DNA from: Cryptomeria japonica
Taxonomy: Eukaryota > Streptophyta > Pinopsida > Cupressales > Cupressaceae
DNA: 64,000 bases
Assembly: GCF_030272615.1 (NCBI RefSeq)
Contig: NC_081408.1
Location: forward strand, 761,662,673-761,726,672
Direction: 5' to 3'
The notes under the pieces are model-generated. The model was given only the letters and a program-made list of their open reading frames with translations, had not been told where the DNA came from and searched no databases. Below are positions 12,640 to 25,083 of this stretch, piece by piece. Every line of letters starts with the position of its first letter. The first letter of the stretch is position 1. The position numbers and the translations under genes are program-made.

Positions 12640-13960
12640 CCTAGGAAATGTAAACTGGAAACTGAAAAAGGAAAGAGAACAATGGCATCTCAAATGCTTC
12701 TTTAGAACTAGATTGGACCATAAAGCAACATGCCTAATAAAAGAAACTACTTTTGGTTAGTGTCATACTAAATTTACACAATTATTCTCTAAGCTCTCTA
12801 AGACTATTTTTCAAATCTAAAGTTTTGGATTTGAAGCATCCTAACTCTACATAGCAAAAGAGAAAAAATGGGAAAGAAGAAAATGTTAAGGCAATTTCTC
12901 AACAAGAGCATAAGACATGGAGTGTTGGGTTTTTCATGGTAGAACATAAAACTCCCAACACAAAGATCCAAAAGGCTACCTTGAGTTCTATCAATTAATA
13001 TCCATCAATGCCTTTCATATATATCTTTTTTCTTAGTTGTTAATGTGTTCATAGTTTTAATATCTTGTCTTGATGTATGTCCTTCATTAATACCCTAGTT
13101 TTTAGGTTTCTTCCATGAAGTCGGTTTCCAATCATTGACTTAAATTAAAGCAAAATAAAGTGTGTTTTATAGAAAACTTATGCAACAAGAATATGTGGGA
13201 GTAGTTGTGTTGCATTTGCATCCATATGGTGTGAAAGCTTTCATATTAATTAGCAGCATTAGTGTAGCAACTTGCAACATGGTATGAAGATTCAAACTGG
13301 ATTTTTCAAAAAGGACATCTAGCATGAATGACATCTACCAATCCACTTCCACACACCAATGGTTTTTTGAAAGTTTGTGAAAAATGAATTCAAGCAATTT
13401 TTGGAGTTTAGTTAGTAAAAATTTATAGTTCCATTTCATGGCATTGATGTGTTGCCAATCTCCAAGTGAAAGAAGATCGTATCTATTTGCAAGTATAAAA
13501 TTTCTTATACCTTCATGGCTCATCAACTAATGTCAATGCCATTTTTTGTATAATTTACAGTACTTGTCAACTATGAGTATTATAAGAACAATGCTATGGG
13601 TAAGGGAGCGATTATTTCAGGTGTTAAGTTTGTAGTTAGACTTGTGTTCATCTAACATGCAATTTCATTGTTCAGGCAAGCACATCTATATTAGTAACTG
13701 ATTTAAAATCTAAAACTTCTCTCAATAAACCAACAATTGTGGCAGTATTTTTTTGTGTCTATAATTGTGGGTATTCAATCATCTAATGATGATGAAATAT
13801 CATTGACATAGAGCTAAATTCCTTTACCAATCCCCTCTCATCCACAACTCTCTCAAAAAAGTGATCAAGATTAGATCTCTTGTATTTTCTGCATTTTAGA
13901 TTATAGGTTTTCAATTTTATTTTCCAATTTTGTAGAAGACAATGCATATCCTACATTCAT
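12640..13960. other. Intergenic, nothing recognised
   Basis: AT-rich sequence with only short frames that lack family motifs, including one at 13335-13526 on the minus strand. Confidence 0.6.
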
Positions 13961-14000
13961 TGCATTCCATGGGATGACATCTCCTTGATTCAATATGCCA

Positions 14001-14099
14001 AATAGTTAAAGTGCAAATAGTTTCACAATTTACATACATATCCAACAAGGTAGTTAGTTGAAGTGCAAATAGTTCCACAATTTACATACATATCCAATA
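14001..14099. repeat. 52-bp tandem duplication
   Basis: GTGCAAATAGTT and TTTACATACATATCCAA recur at a 52-bp spacing. The duplication sits at the end of the PPR relic on the minus strand. Confidence 0.85.
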
Positions 14100-14208
14100 G
14101 GGTTGTTGCATATATAACATCTAACAAAAATCTTCCTTGCATTATGCTTTGATAAATGCCAAACCCTAATTTAAATCTCACATCTTCACACAAGCATGCA
14201 GAAAGCAA
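14060..14208 (-). pseudogene. PPR protein fragment, minus strand
   Basis: The minus strand reads LSACLCEDVRFKLGFGIYQS followed by a block with VIYATTLLDMYVNCG. This matches the PPR consensus in which an alpha-helical repeat ends in hatxLIDMYAKCG-like sequence. Only about one and a half repeats remain. The frame then enters the 52-bp duplication and ends. It is oriented opposite to the relic at 11.9 kb, so the two are separate insertions or a rearranged gene. Confidence 0.7.
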
Positions 14209-14517
14209 AAAAATATTGTAGAGATTGAATTTGTATGTGCCAAGAACATTCGCTTGAAAGATTTTATGAACTTTTCAACAAATGATTTTTGCGCATGTAT
14301 TTTGCATTCATAGCAGGCCATGAGACTACCCATGTCTTTGGGTTGATTCTATCAAATTATTTGCATATGTTGTTTATGCACCCACAATTTTCTTACACAT
14401 CTATGAGGGTAATTTTAATCACAACATATCATGAAATCTCTCTAGCCTTTCATGTTTTAATAGATTTTCATATTATTTTTGAAAGATCCATTTTTGCAAC
14501 AAAATAGTTGATCAAAA

Positions 14518-14617
<100 letters not shown>

Positions 14618-15083
14618 TTACTTTTCTCTATTTATCTTCTTGTTTCCTCTATCACCCTTTCACTCTTTTTCTCTCATATTTTTCGCTCTCTCTTATTACA
14701 TTCCCCTCTATCTACTTTCATGGTCATTGCTATCCTAAAAGTTGTTTCATATCTCGATACATAAATTTTTTCAAATACATATCTACGTAATACACTTGCC
14801 ACTAAAATTTAAATTTAATTTCAATCAAAGAATGTCAAACGGATGAAAAACTATAACTTCAATGTTAGATTGATAGTTATAAGCAATGTGGAGATCATTT
14901 CACTTGCTTTGTTGTCCCTTGTAATATGTGAGACCCCACATTGGGATGTGAGGCTAAATAAAAGGAGAATATACCCTCTCAAAAAAAATCCCACATCTAC
15001 CATGAGGAAAAATCATATAGTTTTTTAAAAAAATTGTTAGGACATTGACAATAATTTTGAATGGACTCTCCATGCAACAACAT

Positions 15084-15381
15084 CTATAGAGGACAATAAA
15101 AAAAATGGTACAGGGGAAATAAGTGAAGGTGATTCCATTTGAGGAGCATACAAAATGGAATGTTAGGTTACCCATGGGGTAGATTTAATTCCCAACACAC
15201 ATTTAGAAGGTCGTCTTTGGCTCTCTACCAATCTATAGAGGACAGTAAAAAAAATGGTAGAGAGGAAATAAGTGAAGGTAATTCCATTTGACGAGCATAC
15301 AACATGGAGTGCTAGGTTACCCATGGGGTAGATATAATTCCCAACACACATTTTGAAGGCCATCTTTGGCTCTCTACCAAT
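15084..15381. repeat. 149-bp tandem duplication
   Basis: Two units start with CTATAGAGGACA at 15084 and 15233 and end with TTTGGCTCTCTACCAA. They share the word GGTTACCCATGGGGTAGAT. A few substitutions separate them. Confidence 0.9.
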
Positions 15382-15690
15382 TAACAAGATTTCAATTTCT
15401 CTAAGTGAACATAAATTTCATCAACTTTGTACAATGTAAACACATTGAGCTATTGTATACATTCACCATGTTTTACTTTTTAGATTGTAGATTTTTTTTC
15501 CCCTTACTATGTTGAGGACAATGCATATCTTGTAATTATTACATACCATGAGAAAACACATGTTTGAGGAATTATTTCTAATTGCTTTCTTAACAAATTT
15601 GAAGAAACCTCAATTAACATTATATTATGCTTTTTTCAAATATTATACGTTGTCCATACAATTTTGAACTTATCAAAAAGTTATTCGACG

Positions 15691-15732
15691 TACCCATTGC
15701 ACACCAATTGCACACCAAGGTGCAATTGCTAG
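15691..15732 (+). mobile_element. Candidate Helitron 3' end
   Basis: A stem of ATTGCAC (15707-15713) and GTGCAAT (15720-15726) is followed after TG by CTAG and then a T. A short hairpin just upstream of a CTRR end followed by T is the Helitron 3' signature. A partial extra stem arm lies just before it. The same ending occurs at 19128. The matching 5' TC end was not found. Confidence 0.5.
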
Positions 15733-15733
15733 T

Positions 15734-18300
15734 AATAATTTAATTAGAAAGGAAACATCTGTTTTGTTTCTTGAGAAAACGGATTGTCTGTTCATATTTC
15801 CTCCACATAAATACTCATTGCCATACCTCTAGGCGTTACCACTTGTCGTTGGCTCCCCAGGCGCCATCATCTCAAGTATGACTAACCTTGTGCCAACTTT
15901 ACGATGTCATTGGAAGTCATTCGGAAGGTTTTTGGAAAGCGTGTCCTTTCATCCACTCGCTTTAGTCAAAACAAATTAATAAATATATTAGAAATGGGAG
16001 TAGCTAAGTTTTTGGTAAATGTCGTAAATATTTTTTGTTTGATTATATTAAACAAAAAATTATCACTAATAGATGTAAATGTAATTTTTACATTTTGTAA
16101 TATTTTACCCTCCAATATATTATTAGTTCTTGTCATGGAAGGAATATTAATGCATTCACCCAAATCTATTTAATGTCAAAGCATCAACCAATCAAAATCA
16201 AGAATTAAAATAGGCTGATCAAATTTCCTAATGTTTTTTATTTTTTTCAAATTTATTTCAAAAGATACAAATTGATTTATCTATTATTCTATTGAATAAT
16301 AGTACTCTACAATTTTAGTTAACATGAAAACAACTTACTTGTCACTATAGCCTCCACATAATTAACCTGAATGCAATATTTTTAATCCATCATTTTATGG
16401 AAACAATAAAAGTTGTTACGATAAGAGCATAGAGGTTCATAAGTGATCGTGCATCACCATAAATAATAATAAGTTTTTACATTTTTTAAATCAATGATAG
16501 AAGTTTGTAATTTAATTTTGGTTACATTTCAATTATTGATAATCAATAGTATAGCATGCATACTATATTATAAGCATTGAATTTAGTCATAGATACAATG
16601 TGTAAATAACCTTAAGATTAAGATATTTGCAATCTTGCAAGCATTATTAGTAAATCCTCTATTTTATTTGATATTAGGCATAGAAAACAAAATGGAAAGA
16701 AGGGTTAGGGTTTTGACTGAATCCTGTTGTTATTACAGATTTATAGGTCATACAACTAACTACTATTGTTATCTTATCATTATCTTATTTATATGAAAAC
16801 TCCTCATTGCCAACCTAGATAGACCTCATTTAGTCAATGATCTATGTAGAAATTGGAACAAAAGAATTGGTTTGTATTCCAACCTCATGAAAGTTAGTTC
16901 TTCAAGGTATCTAGTTAGCGCATTGATATGTCTTTCAACACATAGAATTTTGAGAGTTAAAACCACATTACCACAAGATGATGGTGAAAGGATTAATATC
17001 TATTAAATAAAATTATTAAAGATTGTGAAGTCGTATTACTGGTAACAAATGTCAAAATTTTATTCCAATAGTAAAAACTTGAAGAGAAAAAGTGCCACTT
17101 GAATTAATACACGTTTAATGTCTATGGTCTAATGCAAAACCTTTCACTCAACAATAATGAGTATTTTATTATTTTTGTTCTTGACAACAGTATAATTTGG
17201 GTATATTTTATTGACTTGGAAAATTCAAAAAAATTTATGATAGTTTAACAATCTAAAGCTAATGTAAAAAACAATGTGTTGTCCCTTGAAGACATTGCAT
17301 ACATATAATGGAGAAAATTTACTTTGCAAAAAATTTAAATTATTTTTTGCAAAAAAAGTGATTTGCAAAGACATAAGATTGCATGTTATACTACTCAACA
17401 AAATGGAGTGACTAAATATAAGAACTATACAATCGTAAAGATGGCTAGAATCATTCTCAAGACCAAAACATATTGTAAATAATTTTGAGTTGAAGTAGTT
17501 GCTATGCATCTCTACTGACGCCTTGGCTATGTTTTGTTATGAATGACTACAATTATGAGTGATTTTGGATACTTATGGTTGGGTGATTTCATTGATAGTA
17601 TGAGGCATAACATCTAAACCTTGTTGTTAGGCATCTTACACTATCCTATATGGCTGAATAAGTATGTACTAAAGACGTGAATGTATGGGTTGCTACGTAG
17701 GCTTAGACATTTATTTTGGGCAATATGGTGTTTTTTGAGGAAGCGACAAGATATTAAGTCTATTGTTGGTATCAATTAATTTTAGTAGCAATAGAATACA
17801 TTGTTTTTGGTAATAATTTGTTTTACTTTGGTAGGAACTTGATACTCTTTGAAAACACTTAGTTTCAATAGCAACATGAATTTATTTTAACAATACTATA
17901 TCTTTGGCATCAATTGAGATGACACACTATACCTTAAAAATTTAGTTAGGATTGAAAAAAAAAAAATTCAATATGGATATATCTCGACATATTTTACATA
18001 AATTTTAAAAATATAGGTATGCTAGTTATATTTCCTATTTTATATCATAGTTCATTTAATATAAAATATATCATTATATTAATTATGTATTACTATAATT
18101 AATATACATTATAATTTTTAATATAATACAAATTAAATTATATTATTATATATTATATTATATAATGTAAATTATTAAATTTATTTCTAAAGTAATATTA
18201 GAATTTTGATAATAGCCCTTGTATTAACAATATTATAGTTATATTATTAATAGATATTATATTCTACAATTATCAATCAATCAATATTATAGTCTAATAT
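15734..18300. other. AT-rich intergenic DNA, no gene seen
   Basis: Frames at 15904-16173 (+), 15966-16163 (-) and 17225-17509 (-) show no conserved motif and mirror each other. The rest is AT-rich with poly-A/T runs. Confidence 0.6.
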
Positions 18301-18305
18301 TATAT

Positions 18306-18611
18306 TATCTTCATCTCAACCCTGTCTTCATCTTTTCCCCTCTATCTCTAAACATGTCTCCCTCTCTATATCAATCAATCAATCTCTCTCTCCCTCTCCC
18401 TATACCTTTGTATCTATATCTCTTTGCCTCTCTATCTCTATCTCTCCATATTTATTCTTCCATTTATCCCTATATCTCTATTTCATTATCTCTCAATTTA
18501 TCTACCCCTATGTATATCTCTCTCTCTCCGCGTCTACATATCATTTTGCATCTCTACCTTTATCTTTCCATTTTTTCCTCTATCATTCTTTACATCTAGA
18601 ATATTATATTT

Positions 18612-18701
<90 letters not shown>

Positions 18702-18840
18702 TCCATATCCCTTTCCTTATCCATCTCTATATCCATATGCATCTCTATCTCTATCTCTATCTCCTTACCCCTCTCTCACTCTTCTCCCTTTATCTCTTAG
18801 TCTTCCTATCCCTATCTCTCCCCCTCTCTCTCTCTCTTCC
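18306..18840. repeat. Pyrimidine-rich tract with (TC)n core
   Basis: Over 500 bases of the plus strand are mostly TCTCTA/TCTATC/CCTCTC words. A pure TC run lies at about 18616-18698. Long Ser/Leu/Tyr frames here are simple-sequence artefacts. Confidence 0.95.
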
Positions 18841-19097
18841 CATTGCAAAGGTAACATGAGCTTGTTGGTAATGAAACCTAATTATCTTCTTGATTCAAAG
18901 CTTTTTATTTCAATCATGTTTAGATACTTCTAAATGGATTCATAGTCTATTCGAATCTATCACTTCTCCATTGAGCCCTATGTTGCACAATCAACAACAT
19001 TTTCTGAATGGCCTACCAATTGACCTCATGTACTACACAAATTTATGTAGCTAATAGACCAAAAATCTTCCTATTTGGCCTTCCGAATCTCTTCGGC

Positions 19098-19128
19098 GTA
19101 CCCATTGCACACCAAGTGCAATTGCTAG
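19098..19128 (+). mobile_element. Second candidate Helitron 3' end
   Basis: The sequence CGTACCCATTGCACACCAAG, then a GTGCAAT arm, TG, CTAG and T, nearly repeats the block at 15.7 kb. The stem ATTGCAC/GTGCAAT spans 19104-19122. Two copies of the same hairpin-CTAG-T ending in one window suggest one family. Confidence 0.5.
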
Positions 19129-19365
19129 TTTAATTAAGCAATATGTTATAGATTTTACTAATGAACTAGATGTAATGCATCTTTTGTTTACTCACTAAGG
19201 AAAACCACTTTATGTTTTAATATTTAAATACCATTTGTTTGAAGATTTACTATATTATTGTTACAATTTTTATTTTATTTTTTTGGTTGGTAATTGCTTT
19301 TGACTAGAGCTTTGAACCATTGGGGCCACAACAGGAGCCACGTCTCCAAGGTCAAGTCGAGGTAT

Positions 19366-19980
19366 TAAAACTTTTTTTTTCTTGTTCTTCTCCTCTTCGA
19401 TCTCCCTCTTCTCCTTGGATTCCTTCGATCTTCCTCCTTCTCTCCTTGTTTCTCCCCTACTTTAATCTCCCTTTTTCCCTCTTCTCCTTGATCTCCTCCA
19501 GCATTTTCTATCTCCCTATTCTCCTTCATCTCCTCTAGCCTCCCTTTCTCGCTCTCCTTGTTCTTCTCCTCTCCTCATTCTCCTCTTTTTTCATCCTTCC
19601 TAAATCTCCTTTATCACTTTCTCCATTTATTGACCCCTTCACTGACCATGTCCACCTTGAAATGTGAGTCCTTAGCATCTCTTGCTCTTTTTTTCTTTCG
19701 ACTGTTGATGTGACGCTCCCTCCAACCGTCATTCCCTCTCTCTATTCATCTCCTTCATTCTTGCCTACATCTGCCATCCTCCTTCCTCCTCTCCTTTGTC
19801 TCATCTCCTTCCTCCTCCCCTTTATCACCTTTTCTTCCTCCCTTTTCCTTTGTCACTCTCCTTCCTCCTCTTCTTCATCTCCTTCCTCCACTCATCCTCC
19901 TCCCACGTCTACCTCCACCTACCACTATCTTCTTCGTCTTTCCTTTTTCTTCAAGCCTTGCACCACCTGCACACCTTGAC
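19366..19980. repeat. Long polypyrimidine tract
   Basis: About 600 bases on the plus strand are dominated by CTCCTT, TTCTCC and CCTCTT words with few purines. It differs from the TC microsatellites in being imperfect and C-rich. Several overlapping frames on both strands are compositional. Confidence 0.9.
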
Positions 19981-20379
19981 TGGGCACATGCTTCCATGCG
20001 TTGTCTTCTCTCTTCATCCATCGCCCTATCATATACTACTTCTCCAATTGCCACCAAGTTGTCTCTTCATTTGTTGCATCATACTGTCACCGCAGTGTCC
20101 AAGGCTTGTTTGTTGATACCGTATCCATCTTTTGGCTATGTCAGTTGCCCATCTTGCATTCACCAAGCAATGGTCTAGGCAAGATTTTAACCAAAGAGGC
20201 AATATTAGCACTGCCCTTGCAACCACTATTGCACTATGAGATCAACCCTCTATATTATTGCTACAATTATTATTTAATAATGTCAATGTTTTAATATTAT
20301 CACTATTAGCACCTTGTTCTCATGAAAGTGCTAGTAGATATTTACATTTTTGTTTAATAAATATCCGTATCAAGCTCTT

Positions 20380-20745
20380 TAAATTAATTCAGCGATGTTA
20401 AATAAGGAGAAGACGATAATTAAGCCGATAGGCTTTATAGCCCGGGAAATTGTCAGTCATCCGGAAACCAATCGCCGGAAATCCCATCCAATTTGCGTGT
20501 TTGGTTTTATGCATTTTTAGCTTGTCGGGAATCCTGTCCAGCTCGCAAGAGAAGGTTTTCCGGCAAGAGAATTACATTGCTACGTTTGGTGCGGCGTGGT
20601 TGCTTTCTTGGCCAAAAAAAATCAGATTGTTCTCGCTCCTTTCAGAACCACCATTACCAAAAACTGTCTATGCAATAGATAAATACAGAAGCGGAGGCAA
20701 TTCTGAAAGGAAATTATTCAAAAGATTAAGGCAATTCTGAATATG
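20380..20745 (+). other. GC-richer block of unknown origin
   Basis: This stretch contains several CCGG and CGCC words and is less AT-rich than its surroundings. A frame at 20450-20740 has no ATG start and no motif I recognise. It could be the leader of a lost gene or a fragment of a mobile element. From 20746 to 21710 I see only AT-rich DNA. Confidence 0.4.
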
Positions 20746-21715
20746 ATTTCTCTTCTCGTTTATTAATTTTGATGATGGATTATATAGTGGGTGCGATTTG
20801 AAATGCTACAAAGGAAAAATTATTCCGATATAGATACTACATTGTCTTTAATTGTATTAAAACATTTTTTACGATTGAAACCTACATTTTATATGCATTT
20901 CTTGTTTTGAAATGTTTAGGTTTTCTTTGGAAATGATGAATTGGTATATAAATGCTGAATAAAATGTTCTTTTAACATTTGAAGATTCTGTAACTCCTCA
21001 TTGATATTTTGATTTGTCATAGCAGACACACTTCCAAAGTGAAGAATATATACGCAAGGGATTCTTTGAGATATTTAATGTTTATATGAAGGGAAAGAAA
21101 TTGGTTAGTGATATACATGCAGAGGTACGAGTTACATATCCACTATATGAAGAGGTGTATCCTATAGTTATATACAAAGAAGCATATTTATGATTCTACT
21201 TTCAAATTTCTTAAGCTACAACTCCCTCGCAGAGAATTTAATTTGATTTATTTTCTGCAGGTGAAATTGTTGTTTTGTAATCATCAAGATCTTGTAGATG
21301 AATTTGCATATTTTCTACCGGCCTCCACAGGTTTAGCTCTTGTTCCCAATCTTCAAGTTTCTGCAATTTTGTTATCTGAACCGGTCCATATATTGACTTT
21401 TGTTAAAGGTTCACTAAAATAAGACATGAGCAAGGTGTGTAACTTGTGTGACAATTTTTTAATGATTAGACATATTGAACATTTGTCTCCCTTGATTTTC
21501 ACTAGGGATGGAAGGATTTTTTTTTAGGACCTTTAGCTTTAAAATCTTTAGGGCCTTGAGAGCCACTTAAAACTGACTTAAGATCATCAACTAGCCTTGT
21601 AGTTTCATGGACCTACATTGCGGATAGAATCATGGAACCCATTAGGTAGATATTTCCAGAGGTTCTTGAAACAAGGCATTGTCAACTTATAAGAAGATTG
21701 ATTCTTTACCTATAA

Positions 21716-22080
21716 TGTGTTTGACGCAATGCTGCAACAAGATGTTGTCATGCTGGCCTAGTGGCTGAAGGAAAAAAACATTCTGATTGCATGACTCAAA
21801 ATTATAACCTCACACCAGCAATGGAGCATTATGGCCGCATGGTTGATCTTCTTGGTCGTGCAGGGAATCTTAATGAGACAGAAGACTTTAAGAAAAAATG
21901 CCAATAAAGGCCGATGCTAAAGTGCTGGGTTATTTGCTTGCTACCTGTAGAGTTCATAATAATGTAGATTTGGGAGAGCATGTTGCAAATCACCTTTTTG
22001 AATTGAATCCTCAAAATGTCAGATTTGCCATAAAATCTCATTTGTGAGCATTGACCAAGATTATTACAATATTTATTTAA
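21716..22080 (+). pseudogene. PPR E-motif fragment, duplicate copy
   Basis: This block is almost identical to 22684-23047, about 968 bases downstream. It encodes the end of a PPR protein: a piece reading HAGLVAEG, then MEHYGRMVDLLGRAGNLNET in one frame, then MPIKADAKVLGYLLATCRVH, an E-type motif, in another. A small length change in a poly-A run at about 21891 shifts the frame, and TAG and TGA stops interrupt the first part. The two copies share the same internal deletion, so the duplication came after that deletion. Confidence 0.8.
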
Positions 22081-22201
22081 AATAGTTGTCTAATAGTTGG
22101 GTTAAAAACTCAAGTATGCACAGTTTAATCTACCCTCTACACAGTAACATTATATAGTATTAAAGTCATTTGCAATCATAACACAGTACCTAAATCCCCA
22201 A

Positions 22202-23014
22202 ATGCAAATAGAACCTTCTACATATTCATGCCTTCTACAAAGTTGTATCAAGAAAAAAGAACTATCAAAGGGAAAACTAATACATGCACATATGAATAGG
22301 AGAGGACTTATGTCAGAAATGTTTTTGTTCAGTACACTTATCACCATGCATGGCAAGTGTGGAAGCTTATTGGATGCTCGTGAAGTGTTTGATGGAATGC
22401 CTGAACGAAATGTGATTTCATGGACTGCCATGATTTTAGCCTATGATAGCAGTGAGCAAGCTGAAACGGCACTAGGGTTTACCCAAATGCAGTGGACAAA
22501 CATTCAACCCAATCACTTTACCCTCTCTGCCATTATTTATGCAATTGGTAGGGTGGCATCTCTAGAGAAGAGACTGGAAGTCCATGCACAAGCAGTTAGA
22601 AGAGGACTGCAGTCAGATTTATTTGTTGGGAATGCCTTTGTAGATGTGTATGTAAAATGTGGAAGCATGGAGGATGGACTCCATGTGTTTGACGCAATGC
22701 TGCAACAAGATGTTGTCATGCTGGCCTAGTGGCTGAAGGAAAAAAACATTTTGATTGCATGACTCAAAATTATAACCTCACACCAGCAATAGAGCATTAC
22801 GGCTGCATGGTTGACCTTCTTGGTTGTGCAGGGATTCTTAATGAGACAGAAGACTTTAAAAAAAATGCCAATAAAGGCCGATGCTAAAGTGCTGGGTTAT
22901 TTGCTTGCTACCTGTAGAGTTCATAATAATGTAGATTTGGGAGAGGATGTTGCAAATCACCTTTTTGAATTGAATCCTCAAAATGTCAGATTTGCCATAA
23001 AATCTCATTTGTGA
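22202..23014 (+). pseudogene. PPR gene (PLS-E type), truncated and frameshifted
   Basis: From ATG 22202 the frame encodes 175 residues of PPR repeats, including TYSCLLQSCIKKKELSKGK, then blocks with LITMHGKCGSLLDAREVFDGMP and VGNAFVDVYVKCGSMEDG. It stops at TAG 22727-22729. The break is explained by a deletion: sequence reading DVV is joined directly to sequence that in another frame reads HAGLVAEGK, so at least one repeat is lost. A third frame from 22811 to 23014 holds the E motif, MPIKADAKVLGYLLATCRVH, ending LFELNPQN. There is no DYW domain. Intact relatives act in organelle RNA editing or processing; this copy probably does not. No introns are visible, as is usual for the family. Confidence 0.8.
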
Positions 23015-23365
23015 GCATTGACCAAGATTATTACAATATTTATTTAAGTCATGTACAAAATTAATCTTTTAATAAAGTTACTGGTTTTGTGTATGGCATA
23101 AATACTGTAGTAGTTTTTGGTTAATACACACAAATGAGATTTTATGGGAAACTGATTTTGTGCATGCCCTGTTGTAAAGATCCCATTATTGCATGGGCTG
23201 AGGAATGTTGAGAAAAGATTGCGGGGGTTGGATTTACATATGCCAATTGCATTTGCCAAAATGTTTCCAAATCCTTACCAACAAAACAATTTCTAGCTTT
23301 AATATGTGGACAATTTACAGTGCATTAGTAAATTTATGTTTTAAGATTAGCCACCTTGGCAAAGC

Positions 23366-24110
23366 TGTTGGATTTTAGGTCTCAGATTAACAGTAAGAAC
23401 AAAAATCAGAATTGTATCTTTGACAACTTATATTAACATGAAGGTTAGCTAAACAATTAAACAAACATAGTCTAAATGAAATGCATAAACAATATAACAC
23501 AAAACACGAGTTACCCTGGGAAACCTCCCTTTTGGTGGAAAAACCCAGCAAAGAATGATCCTCAGATCTGATTGTCACCAATTGGATATATTACAATACT
23601 TATCCCTTTAATGCTAATGATGATGAACAAATAGCAATCTGTTTGTTCTAATCTGATTACTAGGTCAGCACACAAGCTTGACCAAGACTGCACCAAAACA
23701 GCCTTCTTCTTTAGATCTGCTCCAGGTCTAATATGATGTCTCAGAGCTTTGATAACCTGTCTTCAATATCAATATGAAGTACATAGGCCTGCACCTTTTG
23801 ATGATGAAGTCTGCACTCTTTAATGGAGGTATTTGCATCTAGGATTATGCCCATGAATGGGATTCGCCTTTAGTCTATATAGCATCAGTTCTTCACATAC
23901 AATGGATCAGATTCTTCAAGAACGGATTGCTACTAACAACAAGGATAGTTCACACCAAGTTGGCTTAGATTCTTCATATACTGATTGCAAATAATAGCTA
24001 CTCCCTATTCATCACAAAGTACCGCTCTCTATCCTAGTGGTACTCCCTGTTCATCACAAAGTGCTAATTTGATCCTATCTTTAGGGCACCTACTTGAGTG
24101 TATCCTCTTG
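23366..24110 (-). mobile_element. Copia LTR remnant, minus strand
   Basis: Read on the minus strand, the block carries GCTGGGTTTTTCCACC and GGGAGGTTTCCCAGGGTAAC, the U5-like pattern of plant copia LTRs, and ends in ...AAATCCAACA at 23366. No primer site or coding region adjoins it, so it is a solo or truncated LTR. The other end is not resolved. Confidence 0.5.
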
Positions 24111-24117
24111 AGTAGCT

Positions 24118-24500
24118 TATCCAATTGACAATGTATGTTCTATCACAAAATTGTCAATTTCATCTTGATCCAATTGACAACATATGTTCTATCACAAAAT
24201 TATCAATTTCAGCCTAATCCAATTGGTAACGTATGTTCTATCACAAAATTGTCAATTCCTTTGGTACTCTTGTTCATCACAAAGTGTCTCAATCTATCCT
24301 ATCCTAGGGCCTTTGCTTGAGTGTATCCTCTTGAGTAGTTTCCTTATTGGCAACGTATGTTCTATCACAAAATTGTCAGTCCTAGCCCTATCTACTATCC
24401 TAGTCCTCCCTAGAGGATCTACTTGAGTGTATCCTCTCAGCAGCTTATCTAGTCGACAACGTATGTTTATCACAGAACTGTCGATTCAACCTTGAAGACA
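24118..24500. repeat. 49-bp repeats with CTATCACAAAATTGTCAAT core
   Basis: Units start with CCAATTGACA or close variants at 24121, 24170 and 24219, then recur in looser form near 24350 and 24460. Each holds a GTATGTTCTATCACAAAATT-like core. Confidence 0.85.
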
Positions 24501-25083
24501 TAAACGCGCATTCATGACACAAACACATCTAGCCTTCCTAGACGCGCCTAGCACCAACACAGATGCACCTTAGCATTTTCCCTCCCGCTTGACATTTTTC
24601 TAAACCTACCTAGAGCATATTTATTGCACTAGCTAGCATGCATTTATGACAACAATTAATGCAACAAAGTTACAAGGAGGTTTTGTGGTACTTATCGGCT
24701 CTCTTGCATCTGCTGGCCTCTGATATTGGCGAATGCGATCGAATCTATGCACCAATGTTATCATTGTTGACTGCTCTCTGCTCTCTTTGCACTCTGATAT
24801 CTTAGATGTGTGGATGACAATGAGGATGTTTTCCCTCGTAGTCTATCTTATGGACTACCCTACCCCTAGTCTCCCGAGTCAGTCTTCTTTATCTCGTGAC
24901 TCTGTCACTCTATCCTATCCGGTCAGTCCATTCTAGCCTTTCTTTCTTATCGAGAGATTGTCTGTGATCTTTCCAGACATTTTCATCCAATCTCTCAAGG
25001 GGGCATATCATTTCCATCTTGGGGCAACTTTGTATCAGTTCATCTTATCTTCTTTGAAACAACACGACAAGCTGCATTGTCTC

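Noticed and set aside
18354-18933. Long Ser/Leu/Tyr frames across TC repeats
   Set aside because: They translate simple dinucleotide repeats; all three frames look alike in composition.
19320-20294. Several overlapping frames in the polypyrimidine tract
   Set aside because: Frames on both strands reflect base bias; no motif and poor starts.
20450-20740. A 96-codon frame in a GC-richer block
   Set aside because: No ATG start, no recognisable motif; kept only as an unexplained block.
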